Below, one piece after another: positions 44,701-55,923 of a stretch of DNA of 64,000 nt. The DNA comes from Muscardinus avellanarius. Taxonomy: Eukaryota; Chordata; Mammalia; Rodentia; Gliridae. How positions within the stretch are numbered: the stretch's first letter is position 1; every line of letters starts with the position of its first letter. The translations under genes were made by a program, and so were the position numbers. Below the pieces are notes generated by a model, which saw only the letters and a list, made by a program, of their open reading frames with translations, searched no databases and was not told where the DNA came from. The DNA lies in NCBI GenBank assembly GCA_963383645.1, contig OY726560.1, positions 69,565,023 to 69,629,022 of the forward strand, in the 5' to 3' direction.

Positions 44701-46065
44701 CTATCATGGCATATACCATTTATTCTTAATATTTTTATATGCATACGTGTATATATACCACATATATGTGTATGTAGTCATAGCATATGTATGTGCATTT
44801 TCCCATATAATGAATATTTAACCAGAGCCAAATAAAGTATACTGCTGTTAAAATACCTAAAATTATTATAAATATAATAAAGATAATAATTTAGCAAATG
44901 TTCTTTAAGAATTTTTCTATCAGATCCATAAACTATAAAATATGATATTTAAATACTATATAATATTTAATATTTAAAATAAGTTGGCCCTGGTACTTAA
45001 AATTAACACTTAAAATGAAAATTATTGTGATTCTATTTTATACTTTTGCTTTTATCTTTATTGGTTATATAGGTTGCTCAAACACATGACATAGTAAATC
45101 TGGGAAAGCGATAGAATTAATTAAATTAATACTATAAACTTCTCTTAGCACATCATACAGAGAAAAGTGCATTTCATTAGAAACAAAATTTATATTTAAA
45201 ATAGATGCTTTTTAAATACAAAATTTGAAAATCCAAACCATGAAGATGTGAAAAAGTTTTCATCTATTTTTGATCTTATAACAGGGAGATAAATTTTCAA
45301 CTGTATTTTAATAAGCATTTGGTCCCCAAATCAAGCCCAACAAAATATGTTTTATTAAAACATATGCCAACAAATTTTGTCACCCTTACATTAAATAACA
45401 TTTGTTACTTGCTAAGTGGATAAAGTTGAAGTTTTGTTTCTCCATATTACCAAAAAACAAATTTAAAATTAATTTTATAAGAACTTTAATACTCTGATCT
45501 AGAATAAAATATTTAGGCTACACTATTTGAATAATGTAGATCGGGTCTACATTATTAAATTAAAAAAAAATTTAAACCAACATTGTCATTCAAGACAATT
45601 ATTCTGCACTAAAAATAGACATTTTTCTAAAATATAAAAAAATAAAGTTATAAAAAATTACTGGGTGAAAGTCCAGAAAAAGATAAAAATCCAGATGGGT
45701 AAGCCCACAGATTCTATTTACTTTTACTCTGGAGGCATTTACCAACCTTAAAAAGACTATGCCCTATAAGTAACAATGAATTAGACATAAGAAGGCCATG
45801 CTGTAAAAGACCTCTATGGTCCAGAAAAGTCTCCTCTTCTGAAATTGAGTTAAGGTCATCCCAGATAGCCAGTGGTGGGGAAAAAAGCATACAAAAATCT
45901 ATCACAGAAAGCATACAAAAATCTTCTCAAGATAACATCATAGTAGGCCTCAAATTATTTCTACAAATATATTTTAAAACAAGATGCCCACAAATATTCA
46001 AAGAAGGCCAACTGTGTAAGGCAATAAGATGACATAAAGAGGAACTACAACAAAGGGAAAAAAAA
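44701..46065. other. AT-rich intronic sequence
   Basis: Very AT-rich. 45660-46065 may belong to the old L1 that follows, but is too diverged to call. Confidence 0.4.
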
Positions 46066-46069
46066 CAGA

Positions 46070-46370
46070 TCTACATGACTCCAGATAATAGAATTACCAG
46101 ATATGGTGCAGTGAGCTTACTGAACCTCTAGAGACAAAAACCCAGCTTCAAGAATGGCAAAAAGAAGCCAAATATTATATAAAGTGACATTGAAGAATTG
46201 AAAACATACTACTGAAAGAACTCAATACATAAAATTAACAACTCAGTGGATAGGTTTAACAGATTAGACATAGCTGAAGAGAGAACTAGTAAAATGAGGG
46301 ACAGAAGAAAATATACAGAGAGAAACATTACTAAACCAAAAGATAAAAATATAAAGTACATACCAGTCAC
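46070..46370 (+). mobile_element. ancient L1 (ORF1-region) fragment
   Basis: 'aacaactcagtggataggtttaacagattagacatagctgaagagagaactagtaaaatgagg' matches the ORF1-side sequence of old mammalian L1s. Confidence 0.5.
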
Positions 46371-47310
46371 CAGTCCAATAGGGGGCTAATATCCAGAATA
46401 TACAAAGAGCTCAAAAGACTCTGCACTAGCAAAACAAACAACCCAATCAAGAAATGGGCAACTGAAATGAATAGACACTTTACAAAAGAGGAGATACAAA
46501 TGGCCAATAGATTCATGAAAAGATGTTCTTCATCATTAGCCATCAGGGAGATGCAAATCAAAACTATACTGAGATTCCATCTAACCCCAGTCAAATTGGC
46601 AAGCATAAAGAAATCAAACAATAATAAATGCTGGCAAGTATGTGGGGAAAGAGGGACTCTTTTACATTGTTGGTGGGAGTGCAAACTAGTTCAGCCACTA
46701 TGGAGATCTGTGTGGAGATTCCTTGGAAAACTGGGAATAGATCCACCATACGATCCAGCTTTACCACTCCTGGGTATTTTTCCAAAGGGGTTGAAAACAA
46801 AGAACTACAGCAACATAAGCATACCTATGTTCATAGCAGCACAATTTGTAATAGCCAAAATTTGGAAACAACCTAGGCCCCCATCAACAGATGAATGGTT
46901 TGCAAAGTTATGGGAAATACACACAATGGAATTCTATTCAGCTATAAAGAAGAACAAAATCACGTCATTTTTAAGAAGATGGAAAGGGCTGGAAAGGTTA
47001 AGTGAGATCAGCCAAACACAGAAAGAAAAGGGACATATGTTTTCTCTAATATGCCCAAACAAGTGAGCATTGGGGATACCAGAGGGAATCCAGATAATGG
47101 AAGGGAAATATCAGCAAAGTTTGAATGGAAAACTAAGAGAGGAAGGAGGCTGAACTTGACTGATGAGCAGCTATTTCCAAATAGGTGTGAAAGTACGAAT
47201 ATAGCAAGGTTAGCCTGGGTATTAAGTGTCAGGAGGGGGAAGGGAAATGAGGGGGGAGAGAGGGCACCAAATACAGATTAAATGTATAACATTTACTTTC
47301 AATAAAATAA
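46371..47310 (+). pseudogene. L1 ORF2 C-terminus and 3' UTR
   Basis: The last part of the L1 reverse transcriptase/endonuclease protein, open for 199 codons from 46467 to 47066. It shows the C-terminal Cys-rich motif C-x3-C-x7-H-x4-C ([18 protein letters not shown]) and the conserved [15 protein letters not shown] segment. A 3' UTR ending 'caataaaataaattttt' follows. It is 5'-truncated and lacks endonuclease and RT domains, so it is inactive. Confidence 0.9.
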
Positions 47311-47326
47311 ATTTTTAAAAATGTAG

Positions 47327-47383
47327 AAATAGGTCTGGGAGTGTAGCCCGGAGGTAGAAGGGCTTCCAGGAACCCCAGTACCA

Positions 47384-47388
<5 letters not shown>
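47327..47388 (+). mobile_element. 5'-truncated SINE, ID half only
   Basis: Only 'aggtctgggagtgtagcccgg…cagtaccacc' of the young subfamily is present, directly after the L1 3' end. Confidence 0.85.
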
Positions 47389-47455
<67 letters not shown>

Positions 47456-47471
47456 TATATATATATATATA
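47387..47471. repeat. (TA)n microsatellite
   Basis: About 40 TA units grown from the SINE tail. Confidence 0.95.
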
Positions 47472-48494
47472 ATTTTTTTAAACAGGGTAAGAGACAGAGG
47501 ATACAATGAAAAGACTATAATAAACTATATTTCAAAAAAGGAAAGGACAGGGAAAAAACAATAGTTGAGGATATAATGTATAGCCACAAATTTATCTCCC
47601 ATAGTATTATAAATGCATAAGTTGTAAATTTTCAATGATATAATCAGACACTGTATTAACCAAGGGATCAAGGTAGCATCCCCATTGACGGAAGAGTCAA
47701 CATCATGCGCCTCCAAAATGATGCACTAATGACACAATATCACTTCTGTAATGACAATGTTAATCATACCCAGATCCTTCCAAAATGCCAAAGTCATGAA
47801 AGACAAAAATAAGAACAGGCTGAGAAACTGTTCTAAACAAAATGAGACCAAGAAGTATCAGCTAAATCTGTGATCCCAGACCTCCCAAAAAAATGGACAT
47901 TAGTGGGATACTTTTCAAAACCTGAATAAGGTCTATAGATTAGAGAATATTATTAGACAGATTTTTATTCTTATTTTTATAATTGTACTGTGATTATATA
48001 AGAAATATAATCTAAAGAATTACCAGGTGTTCCAGAATAACCCAGTCCTGGTTTATGAAGAGAATTCACAAAGTGCTGTGAGTTTAAAAAGAAGCAGACA
48101 GATCTAGAATTGCAATTTATTTGGGGGACTTACTGACAGAACCACGGTCTTAATGGCAGCAACACCAGTTGGACAATTTGTGTCAGAAGAAAGGGTGTGT
48201 TTGGGGTTAGGACAAAGGTGACTTCATCCTAGCTGTACCGTAACTTCTTCATCTTAAGCTAATACCAAAAATCAGCACAGTCTTGGGGCCAGGAGCCAGC
48301 TCTAAAGCTCCACATACCACTGTAAATATTTTGTGTATTTTGTATAAATATTTATAGTTTGCTGGGAAACTAGGAAAAAACAATTAGTGTTACTCTGAGG
48401 CAGTGGTGGCAAAGAAGGCTGCAGTTGTGTCAAGCTGAATTCATACACAAGGTAACTAAGTATCATGTTTGCAACTTAAAATTCCAAAGTAGAA
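47472..48494. other. unique intronic sequence
   Basis: Nothing recognised. Confidence 0.5.
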
Positions 48495-48495
48495 G

Positions 48496-48690
48496 CCAGG
48501 CATGGTATGTGTAGCACCTGAGAGGCTGAGACAGTAGGGTCAGTTTCACAGCCAGTCTCAGATACTTAGTGAGGCCCTCTGCAACTTAGTGAGACCCTAT
48601 TTCAAAATAAAGAATAAAAACATAGGACCGGGCCTGTAGCTCAGAGGTAGAATGCTTCTGGGTTCAATCCCCAGTTCTGCAGAGAAAAAA
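48496..48690 (+). mobile_element. B1-ID dimeric SINE
   Basis: gccaggcatggtatgtgtag start with a small internal deletion. ID half 'cctgtagctcagaggtagaatgcttctgggttc'. Flanked by aaattccaaagtaga at about 48478-48492 and aaatttccaaagtaga at about 48688-48703. Confidence 0.92.
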
Positions 48691-48771
48691 AATTTCCAAA
48701 GTAGAGTTGAAGAAGAAAATCATTCCACAATTTAGTGTACATGCAAATAGCAAAAGACAAAAGAAAAAGCA

Positions 48772-48980
48772 ATTTTTTTGTGTTGTGATACTGGGTTTGA
48801 ACCCAAGGATGTTCTACTTCCAAGCTGTACTCCCAGCCCTATTTTTTTTTATTTTGAAATAGGGTCTCACTAAGTTACTGAGGGTCTCAGCTAAGTAACT
48901 GAGGCTAGACTCAAACCTGTGATCCTCCTGTCTCAGCCTCTCAAGTACTGGGATTATAGGCATGTACAATCATGCCTGGC
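48772..48980 (-). mobile_element. B1-ID dimeric SINE, reversed
   Basis: ID half 'actgggtttgaacccaagg…ctccaagctgtactcccagccc'-like at the left; 5' end 'caatcatgcctggc' at the right. Its flanking words aaaaagcaatttt (48765) and aaagagcaatttt (48985) form its duplication; the right one was reused by element X. Confidence 0.9.
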
Positions 48981-48997
48981 AAAAAAAGAGCAATTTT

Positions 48998-50235
48998 GGG
49001 TCGCGGGCGGGGCACGCCTAATGGGGCCCGGGTCGCGGGACTCTGGGCCCCGGGCCGAACTGCGCGTAGCACGCCAGACCCCTGGAGAAACCAGACCCAG
49101 TAAGACGCCGGGTTCTGGGCGGGGGTCGCGGGCTGGGCACGCCAGATGGGGCCCGGGTCGCGGGACTCTGGGCCCCTGCCGAACAACTGCGCATAGCACG
49201 CCAGACCCCTGGAGAAACCAGACCCAGTAAGACGCTGGGTTCTGGGCAGGGGTCGCGGGCTGGGCACGCCAGATGGGGCCCGGGTCGCGGGACTCTGGGC
49301 CCCAGGCAGAACTGCGAGTAGCACGCCAGATCCCTGGAGAAACCAGGCCCAGTAAGACGCTGGGTTCTGGGCAGTGGTCGCACACGGCGCACAAAAGCCG
49401 GGGCCTGGGTCGCGGGACCCTGGGCCCCGGGCCGAACTGCGCGTAGCACGCCAGACCCCTGGAGAAACCAGGCCCAGTAAGACGCTGGGTTCTGGGCGGG
49501 GGTCGCGGGCGGGGCACGCCTAATGGGGCCCGGGTCGCGGGACTCTGGGCCCCTGCCGAACAACTGCGCATAGCACGCCAGACCCCTGGAGAAACCAGAC
49601 CCAGTAAGACGCTGGGTTCTGGGCAGGGGTCGCGGGCTGGGCACGCCAGATGGGGCCCGGGTCGCGGGACTCTGGGCCCCAGGCAGAACTGCGAGTAGCA
49701 CGCCAGATCCCTGGAGAAACCAGGCCCAGTAAGACGCTGGGTTCTGGGCAGGGGTCGCACACGGCGCACAAAAGCCGGGGCCTGGGTCGCGGGACCCTGG
49801 GCCCCGGGCCGAACTGCGCGTAGCACGCCAGACCCCTGGAGAAACCAGGCCCAGTAAGACGCTGGGTTCTGGGCGGGGGTCGCGGGCGGGGCACGCCTAA
49901 TGGGGCCCGGGTCGCGGGACTCTGGGCCCCTGCCGAACAACTGCGCATAGCACGCCAGACCCCTGGAGAAACCAGACCCAGTAAGACGCTGGGTTCTGGG
50001 CGGGGGTCGCGGGCTGGGCACGCCAGATGGGGCCCGGGTCCCTGGACTCTGGGCCCCAGGCTGAACTGCGAGTAGCACGCCAGACCCCTGGAGAAACAAG
50101 GCCCAGTAAGACGCTGGGTTCTGGGCGGGGGTCGAGCACAGGGCACGCCAGCTGGGGCCCGGATCGCGGGACTCTGGGTCCCTGCCGAACTACGAGTAGC
50201 ACGCCAGACCCCTGGAGAAACCGGGCCCAGAACAG
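48998..50235 (+). repeat. GC-rich 125-bp tandem array
   Basis: Ten units; the word agcacgccagacccctgg starts at 49068, 49195, 49320, 49445, 49572, 49697, 49822, 49949, 50074 and 50198, i.e. spacing 124-127 bp. A three-unit block of 377 bp repeats (49195, 49572, 49949), showing a higher-order period. Each unit carries CpGs and a G-run cluster (gggcgggggtcgcgggcgggg or close). Likely the promoter region of the element by position. Confidence 0.93.
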
Positions 50236-50704
50236 AAAAAGATAAAGAAAAATATCGGAGAGGTGGTAAGAAAGCCGTTATGGATGCCAGGACACTGGAG
50301 ATGCAGACAAAACTTATCTAAATGCACTGGAACTTATGGAAAAATTCGCCGTGAAAGAGGACTGCTATTTCTCTATATTGTTAAGAATCTCAGACATCAC
50401 ATATAAGGAGAGAGTTTAGCGGAGACCAAGGAGAAATGCGGTGTTGAAAGAGTTCTTCGCGATGGTGGTAGAGACTTGTATTCAGGAGAAGCAGAAACCG
50501 GATCTTACCAACTTTATTTTTTTTGGAGAAATTACACCAAATGTCGAATGCTACCATCACGCATGCTTAGGAACACTGGACAACATTCAGAGTGGAAAAA
50601 GAGCCTGGGAAGGATTTGAAACGGTGGAGGCAGTGGCAATGCCAGTGGCCAATATTCGGGGGAGGCAGAGATCTGATACATTACAACTGGAACCTTTGAA
50701 ATAC
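50236..50704 (+). repeat. Element X linker with ~175-bp-type units
   Basis: 50520-50704 aligns by eye with one unit of 10556-11600 ('gaaattacaccaaatgtcgaatgctacc', 'catgcttaggaacactggacaac', 'ggccaatattcgggggaggcagag'). 50260-50420 is a weaker match. So about two units versus six in copy 1. Confidence 0.7.
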
Positions 50705-53700
50705 TAACCACAGAGACAGTGATCGGAACCTGCTGAGGGGTTAGGCGGGCGCCGGGGCCAGTGGCCGACATCGGAGCTTGCTGTGAGGCAGGGCCACTAC
50801 TGAGGCCTCCGTGGCCGGGATTGGAACCTGCAGAGGGGTTAGACCGATGCTGGGGCCAGCGAGGCCGGCATTGGAGCCTGCCATGATGCAAGGCTTGTGC
50901 TAGGGCCTCCGAGGTCGGGTCCGGAACTTGCTGAGGGGTTAGGCTGGTGCTGGGGTCAGCGAGGCCGGCATCGGAGCCTGCCGTGAGGCAAGGCCAGTGT
51001 TGGGGCCCCCGAGGATGGGACCGGAGCCTGCTGAGGGGCTAGGCCAGTGCTGGGGCCAGCGAGGCTGGCATCAGAGCCTGCCATGAGGCAAGGCCGGTAC
51101 TTGGGCCTCTGAGGCCATGATAAGAGCCTGCCGAGGGGTTAGGCCGGTGCTGGGGCCTCCGAGGCCAGGATAAGAGCCTTCTGAGGGGTTAGGCCGGTGC
51201 TGGGGCCAGCGAGGCCGGCATCGGAGCCTGCCTTGAGGCAAGGCCGGTACTGGGGCCTCCGAGGCCAGGACAAGAGCCTGCCGAGGGGTTAGGCCGGTGC
51301 TGGGGCCAGCGAGGCCGGCATCGGAGCCTGCCTTGAGGCATGACCAGTGCTGGGGCCTCCGAGGCCGGGATAGGAGCCTGCCGAGGGGTTAGGCCGCTGC
51401 TGGGGCCAGCGAGGCCGGCATCGGAGCCTGCCTTGAGGCAAGGCCGGTACTGGGGCCTCTGAGGCCGGGATCGGAGCCTGCCGAGGGGTTAGGCCGCTGC
51501 TGGGGCCAGTGAGGCCGGCATCGGAGCCTGCCGTGAGGCAAGGCCGGTACTGGGGCCTCCGAGGCCAGGATAAGAGCCTGCTGAGGGGTTAGGCCGGTGC
51601 TGGGGCCAGCAAGGCCGGCATCGGAGCCTGCCTTGAGGCAAGGCCGGTACTGGGGCCTCGAGGCCAGGATAAGAGCCTGCCGAGGGGTTAGGCCGGTGCT
51701 GGGGCCAGCGAGGCCGGCATCGGAGCCTGCCGTGAGGCAAGGCCGGTACTGGGGCCTCCGAGGCCAGGATAAGAGCCTGCCAAGGGGCTAGGCCGGTGCT
51801 GGGGCCAGTGAGGCCGGCATCGGAGCCTGCCTTGAGGCATGAACAGTGCTGGGGCCTCCGAGGCTGGGATCGGAGCCTGCCGAGGGGTTAGGCCGCTGCT
51901 GGGGCCAGCGAGGCCGGCATCGGAGCCTGCCGTGAGGCAAGGCCGGTACTGGGGCCTCCGAGGCCAGGATAAGAGCCTGCCGAGGGGTTAGGCCGCTGCT
52001 GGGGCCTGCGAGGCCGGCATCGGAGCCTGCCGTGAGGCAAGGCCGGTACTGGGGCCTCCGAGGCCAGGACAAGAGCCTGCCGAGGGGTTAGGCCGGTGCT
52101 GGGGCCAGCGAGGCCGGCATCGGAGCCTGCCGTGAGGCAAGGCCGGTACTGGGGCCTCCGAGGCCAGGATAAGAGTTTGCCGAGGGGTTAGGCCGGTGCT
52201 GGGGCCAACGAGGCCGGCAGCGGAGCCTGCCGTGAGGCATGACCAGTGCTGGGGCCTCCGAGGCCGGGATCGGAGCATGCCGAGGGGTTAGGCCGCTGCT
52301 GGGGCCAGCGAGGCCGGCATCGGAGCCTGCCGTGAGGCAAGGCCAGTACTGGGGCCTCCGAGGCCAGGATAAGAGCCTGCCAAGGGGTTAGGCCGGTGCT
52401 GGGGCCAGCGAGGCCGGCATCGGAGCCTGCCTTGAGGCATGACCAGTGCTGGGGCCTCCGAGGCCGGGATCGGAGCCTGCCGAGGGGTTAGGCCGCTGCT
52501 GGGGCCAGTGAGGCCGGCATCGGAGCCTGCCGTGAGGCAAGGCCGGTACTGGGGCCTCCGAGGCCAGGATAAGAGCCTGCTGAGGGGTTAGGCCGGTGCT
52601 GGGGCCAGCAAGGCCGGCATCGGAGCCTGCCTTGAGGCAAGGCCGGTACTGGGGCCTCGAGGCCAGGATAAGAGCCTGCCGAGGGGTTAGGCCGGTGCTG
52701 GGGCCAGCGAGGCCGGCATCGGAGCCTGCCGTGAGGCAAGGCCGGTACTGGGGCCTCCGAGGCCAGGATAAGAGCCTGCCAAGGGGCTAGGCCGGTGCTG
52801 GGGCCAGTGAGGCCGGCATCGGAGCCTGCCTTGAGGCATGAACAGTGCTGGGGCCTCCGAGGCTGGGATCGGAGCCTGCCGAGGGGTTAGGCCGCTGCTG
52901 GGGCCAGCGAGGCCGGCATCGGAGCCTGCCGTGAGGCAAGGCCGGTACTGGGGCCTCCGAGGCCAGGATAAGAGCCTGCCGAGGGGTTAGGCCGCTGCTG
53001 GGGCCTGCGAGGCCGGCATCGGAGCCTGCCGTGAGGCAAGGCCGGTACTGGGGCCTCCGAGGCCAGGACAAGAGCCTGCCGAGGGGTTAGGCCGGTGCTG
53101 GGGCCAGCGAGGCCGGCATCGGAGCCTGCCGTGAGGCAAGGCCGGTACTGGGGCCTCCGAGGCCAGGATAAGAGTTTGCCGAGGGGTTAGGCCGGTGCTG
53201 GGGCCAACGAGGCCGGCAGCGGAGCCTGCCGTGAGGCATGACCAGTGCTGGGGCCTCCGAGGCCGGGATCGGAGCATGCCGAGGGGTTAGGCCGCTGCTG
53301 GGGCCAGCGAGGCCGGCATCGGAGCCTGCCGTGAGGCAAGGCCAGTACTGGGGCCTCCGAGGCCAGGATAAGAGCCTGCCAAGGGGTTAGGCCGGTGCTG
53401 GGGCCAGCGAGGCCGGCATCGGAGCCTGCCTTGAGGCATGACCAGTGCTGGGGCCTCCGAGGCCGGGATCGGAGCCTGCCGAGGGGTTAGGCCGCTGCTG
53501 GGGCCAGTGAGGCCGGCATCGGAGCCTGCCGTGAGGCAAGGCCGGTACTGGGGCCTCCGAGGCCAGGATATGAGCCTGCCGAGGGGTTAGGCCGGTGCTG
53601 GGGCCAGTGAGGCCGGCATCGGAGCCTGCCTTGAGGCAAGGCCAGTACTGGGGCCTCTGAGGCCGGGATCGGAGCCTGCCGAGGGGTTAGGCCGCTGCTG

Positions 53701-55230
53701 GGGCCAGCGAGGCCGGCATCGGAGCCTGCCGTGAGGCAAGGCCGGCACTGGGGCCTCCGAGGCCAGGATAAGAGCCTGCCGAGGGGTTAGGCCGCTGCTG
53801 GGGCCAGCGAGGCCGGCATCGGAGCCTGCCGTGAGGCAAGGCCGGTACTGGGGCCTCCGAGGCCAGGATAAGAGCTTGCCGAGGGGTTAGGCCGGTGCTG
53901 GGGCCAACGAGGCCGGCAGTGGAGCCTGCTGTGAGGCATGACCAGTGCTGGGGCCTCCGAGGCCGGGATCGGAGCATGCCGAGGGGTTAGGCCGGTGCTG
54001 GGGCCAGCGAGGCCGGCATCGGAGCCTGCCGTGAGGCAAGCCCGGTACTGGGGCCTCCGAGGCCAGGATAAGAGCCTGCCAAGGGGCTAGGCCGGTGCTG
54101 GGGCCAGCGAGGCCGGCAGCGGAGCCTGCCTTGAGGCATGACCAGTGCGAGGCCGGGATCGGAGCCTGCCGAGGGGTTAGGCCGCTGCTGGGGCCAGCGA
54201 AGCCGGCATCGGAGCCTGCCGTGAGGCAAGGCCGGTACTGGGGCCTCCGAGGCCAGGACAAGAGCCTGCCGAGGGGTTAGGCCGGTGCTGGGGCCAGCGA
54301 GGCCGGCATCGGAGCCTGCCTTGAGGCAAGGCCGGTACTGGGGCCTCTGAGGCCGGGATCGGAGCCTGCCGAGGGGTTAGGCCGCTGCTGGGGCCAGCGA
54401 GGCCGGCATCGGAGCCTGCCGTGAGGCAAGGCCGGTACTGGGGCCTCCGAGGCCAGGATAAGAGCTTGCCGAGAGGTTAGGCCGGTGCTGGGGCCAACGA
54501 GGCCGGCAGCGGAGCCTGCCGTGAGGCATGACCAGTCCTGGGGTCTCCGAGGCCGGGATCGGAGCATGCCGAGGGGTTAGGCCGGTGCTGGGGCCAGCGA
54601 GGCCGGCATCGGAGCCTGCCGTTTGGCAAGGCCGGTACTGGGGCCTCCGAGGCCAGGATAAGAGCCTGCCAAGGGGCTAGGCCGGTGCTGGGGCCAGCGA
54701 GGCCGGCATCGGAGCCTGCCTTGAGGCATGACCAGTGCTGGGGCCTCCGAGGCCGGGATCGGAGCCTGCCGAGGGGTTAGGCCGCTGCTGGGGCCAGCGA
54801 GGCCGGCATCGGAGCCTGCCGTGAGGCAAGGCCGGTACTGGGGCCTCCGAGGCCAGGTTGAGAGCCTGCCGAGGGGTTAGGCCGGTGCTGGGGCCAGCGA
54901 GGCCGGCATCGGAGCCTGCCATGAGGCAAGGCCGGTACTGGGGCCTCTGAGGCCAGGATAAGAGCCTGTCAAGGGGTTAGGCCGGTGCTGGGGCCAGTGA
55001 GGCCGGCATCGGAGCCTGCCGTGAGGCATTACCAGTGTTGGGGCCTCCGAGGCTGGGATTGGAATCCTGCCAAGGGGTTAGACCGGTGCAGGGGCCAATG
55101 GCCAGCATCGGAGCCTGGCGTGAGGCAAGTTTACTCCTGCGGCCTCCAAGGTCGGGACCAAAGCCAGCTTAGGGGTTTGACCGGTTCAGGGGCCAGTGAG
55201 ACCAGAACTGGGTCCTCCCATGAGGCAAGG
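50705..55230 (+). repeat. 100-bp tandem array (about 45 units of 2 x 50 bp)
   Basis: The 100-bp period is exact over long stretches: gaggggttag at 53581, 53681, 53781 and 53881. Each unit has two related halves (ggccagcgaggccggcatcgg and ggcctccgaggccaggataa types). A block is tandemly duplicated at an offset of 999 bp (about 51461-52570 against 52460-53569). Edge units near 50705 and 55230 are the most diverged. Confidence 0.95.
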
Positions 55231-55690
55231 CCGCTGCGTGAGCCAGCGAGGTCTGGATCAGTCCACTGAGTAGCCAGGCCACTACTGGGACCATCAAGAG
55301 TGGGATTGGTACTTGCAACGCAGCATGCACAGAGAAATATCACAGAAAATATAAATCAGACGCTTCTCTTAATCAGCAATAACTAGGAGGAAAAGGGCAA
55401 CAGGAAGAGGTTGAGCTATAGAAAGGGCCCTATAGTGAAGCAACTAATGTGATCAATCAGAGGGTATGTAATACTGGAGGACGGAGCCTCTTTAAAATGC
55501 AGGAGGTACATAAACAAATGTATCAAAGTAAATCACCAAAGAAGTGTGGGATGGAGGGAGGGGGAGGGAATGGGACGGGGGCTGGAGGAGGGCTAATTGG
55601 ATGATGTGTGCTTGTATATCCTCTCAAGTCTTGTACTCCAATGTGATTGATATATGACTACAATGCACCAATTTAAAAAATAAATTAATT
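55231..55690 (+). repeat. Element X 3' tail, L1-like end
   Basis: Collinear with 12471-12840, with a G-rich run at about 55553-55590 (ggagggagggggagggaatg), 'gctaattggatgatgtgtgcttgtatatcct', 'gactacaatgcaccaattt', then poly(A). The terminal words are those of L1 3' ends in this genome. Confidence 0.8.
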
Positions 55691-55713
55691 AAAAAAAAAA
55701 AAAGAGCAATTTT

Positions 55714-55923
55714 TTTTTGTGTGTGGTACTAGGGATGAAACTCAGGGGCATTCTACCTCTGAGCTATACTCCAGGTCCTAATTTTTCATTCTTTATTTTG
55801 AAACAGGGTCTCACTGAGTTGCAAAGGGCCTCACTAAGTAGCTGAGGCTGGCTGCAAACCATGATCCTCCTGTCTCAGCCTCCCAAATGCTGAGATTATA
55901 AATGTGCGCCACCATGCCCAACT
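55714..55923 (-). mobile_element. B1-ID dimeric SINE, reversed
   Basis: ID half 'ctagggatgaaactcaggggcattctacctctgagctatac' at the left; 5' end 'caccatgcccaact' at the right. Flanked by aaagagcaatttt on the left and tagaacaatttt (about 55923-55934) on the right. Confidence 0.9.

Larger units (their letters stand above)
48998..55700 (+). mobile_element. Composite non-autonomous retroelement X, copy 2 (6.7 kb)
   Basis: Flanked by the 13-bp duplication aaagagcaatttt (48985-48997 and 55701-55713) and ending in poly(A). Order: ten GC-rich 125-bp units (48998-50235); a linker with about two diverged ~175-bp units (50236-50704); about 45 units of 100 bp (50705-55230); and a 3' tail with an L1-like end (55231-55690). 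From 50236 on it is collinear with copy 1 (…atatcggagaggtg… versus …atattggagaggtg…), but the 5' leader of copy 1 is replaced by the 125-bp array. No functional coding capacity; the 381-codon minus-strand frame is an artefact of the array. Its architecture parallels SVA-type elements moved by L1. Confidence 0.9.

Noticed and set aside
46467..47066. 199-codon open frame as a possible host gene
   Set aside because: Recognised as the C-terminus of L1 ORF2 by the C-x3-C-x7-H-x4-C motif and [15 protein letters not shown]; it is 5'-truncated and followed by an L1 3' UTR.
48954..50099. 381-codon minus-strand open frame (and 208-227-codon overlapping ones)
   Set aside because: It lies wholly in the GC-rich 125-bp array. 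Its length comes from the lack of stops in GC-rich repeats; the protein is a repeat of Arg/Pro-rich words with shifting frame because the unit length is not a multiple of three. No start context or splice sites support a gene.
51489..54922. Series of 60-124-codon open frames repeated every ~999 bp
   Set aside because: They mirror the 100-bp tandem array; the apparent conservation is DNA repetition, not selection on protein.
50705..55230. CRISPR array or satellite centromere repeat
   Set aside because: Units are directly adjacent without unique spacers, so not CRISPR. The array is bounded by element X parts and a target-site duplication, so it is an internal VNTR and not a satellite block.
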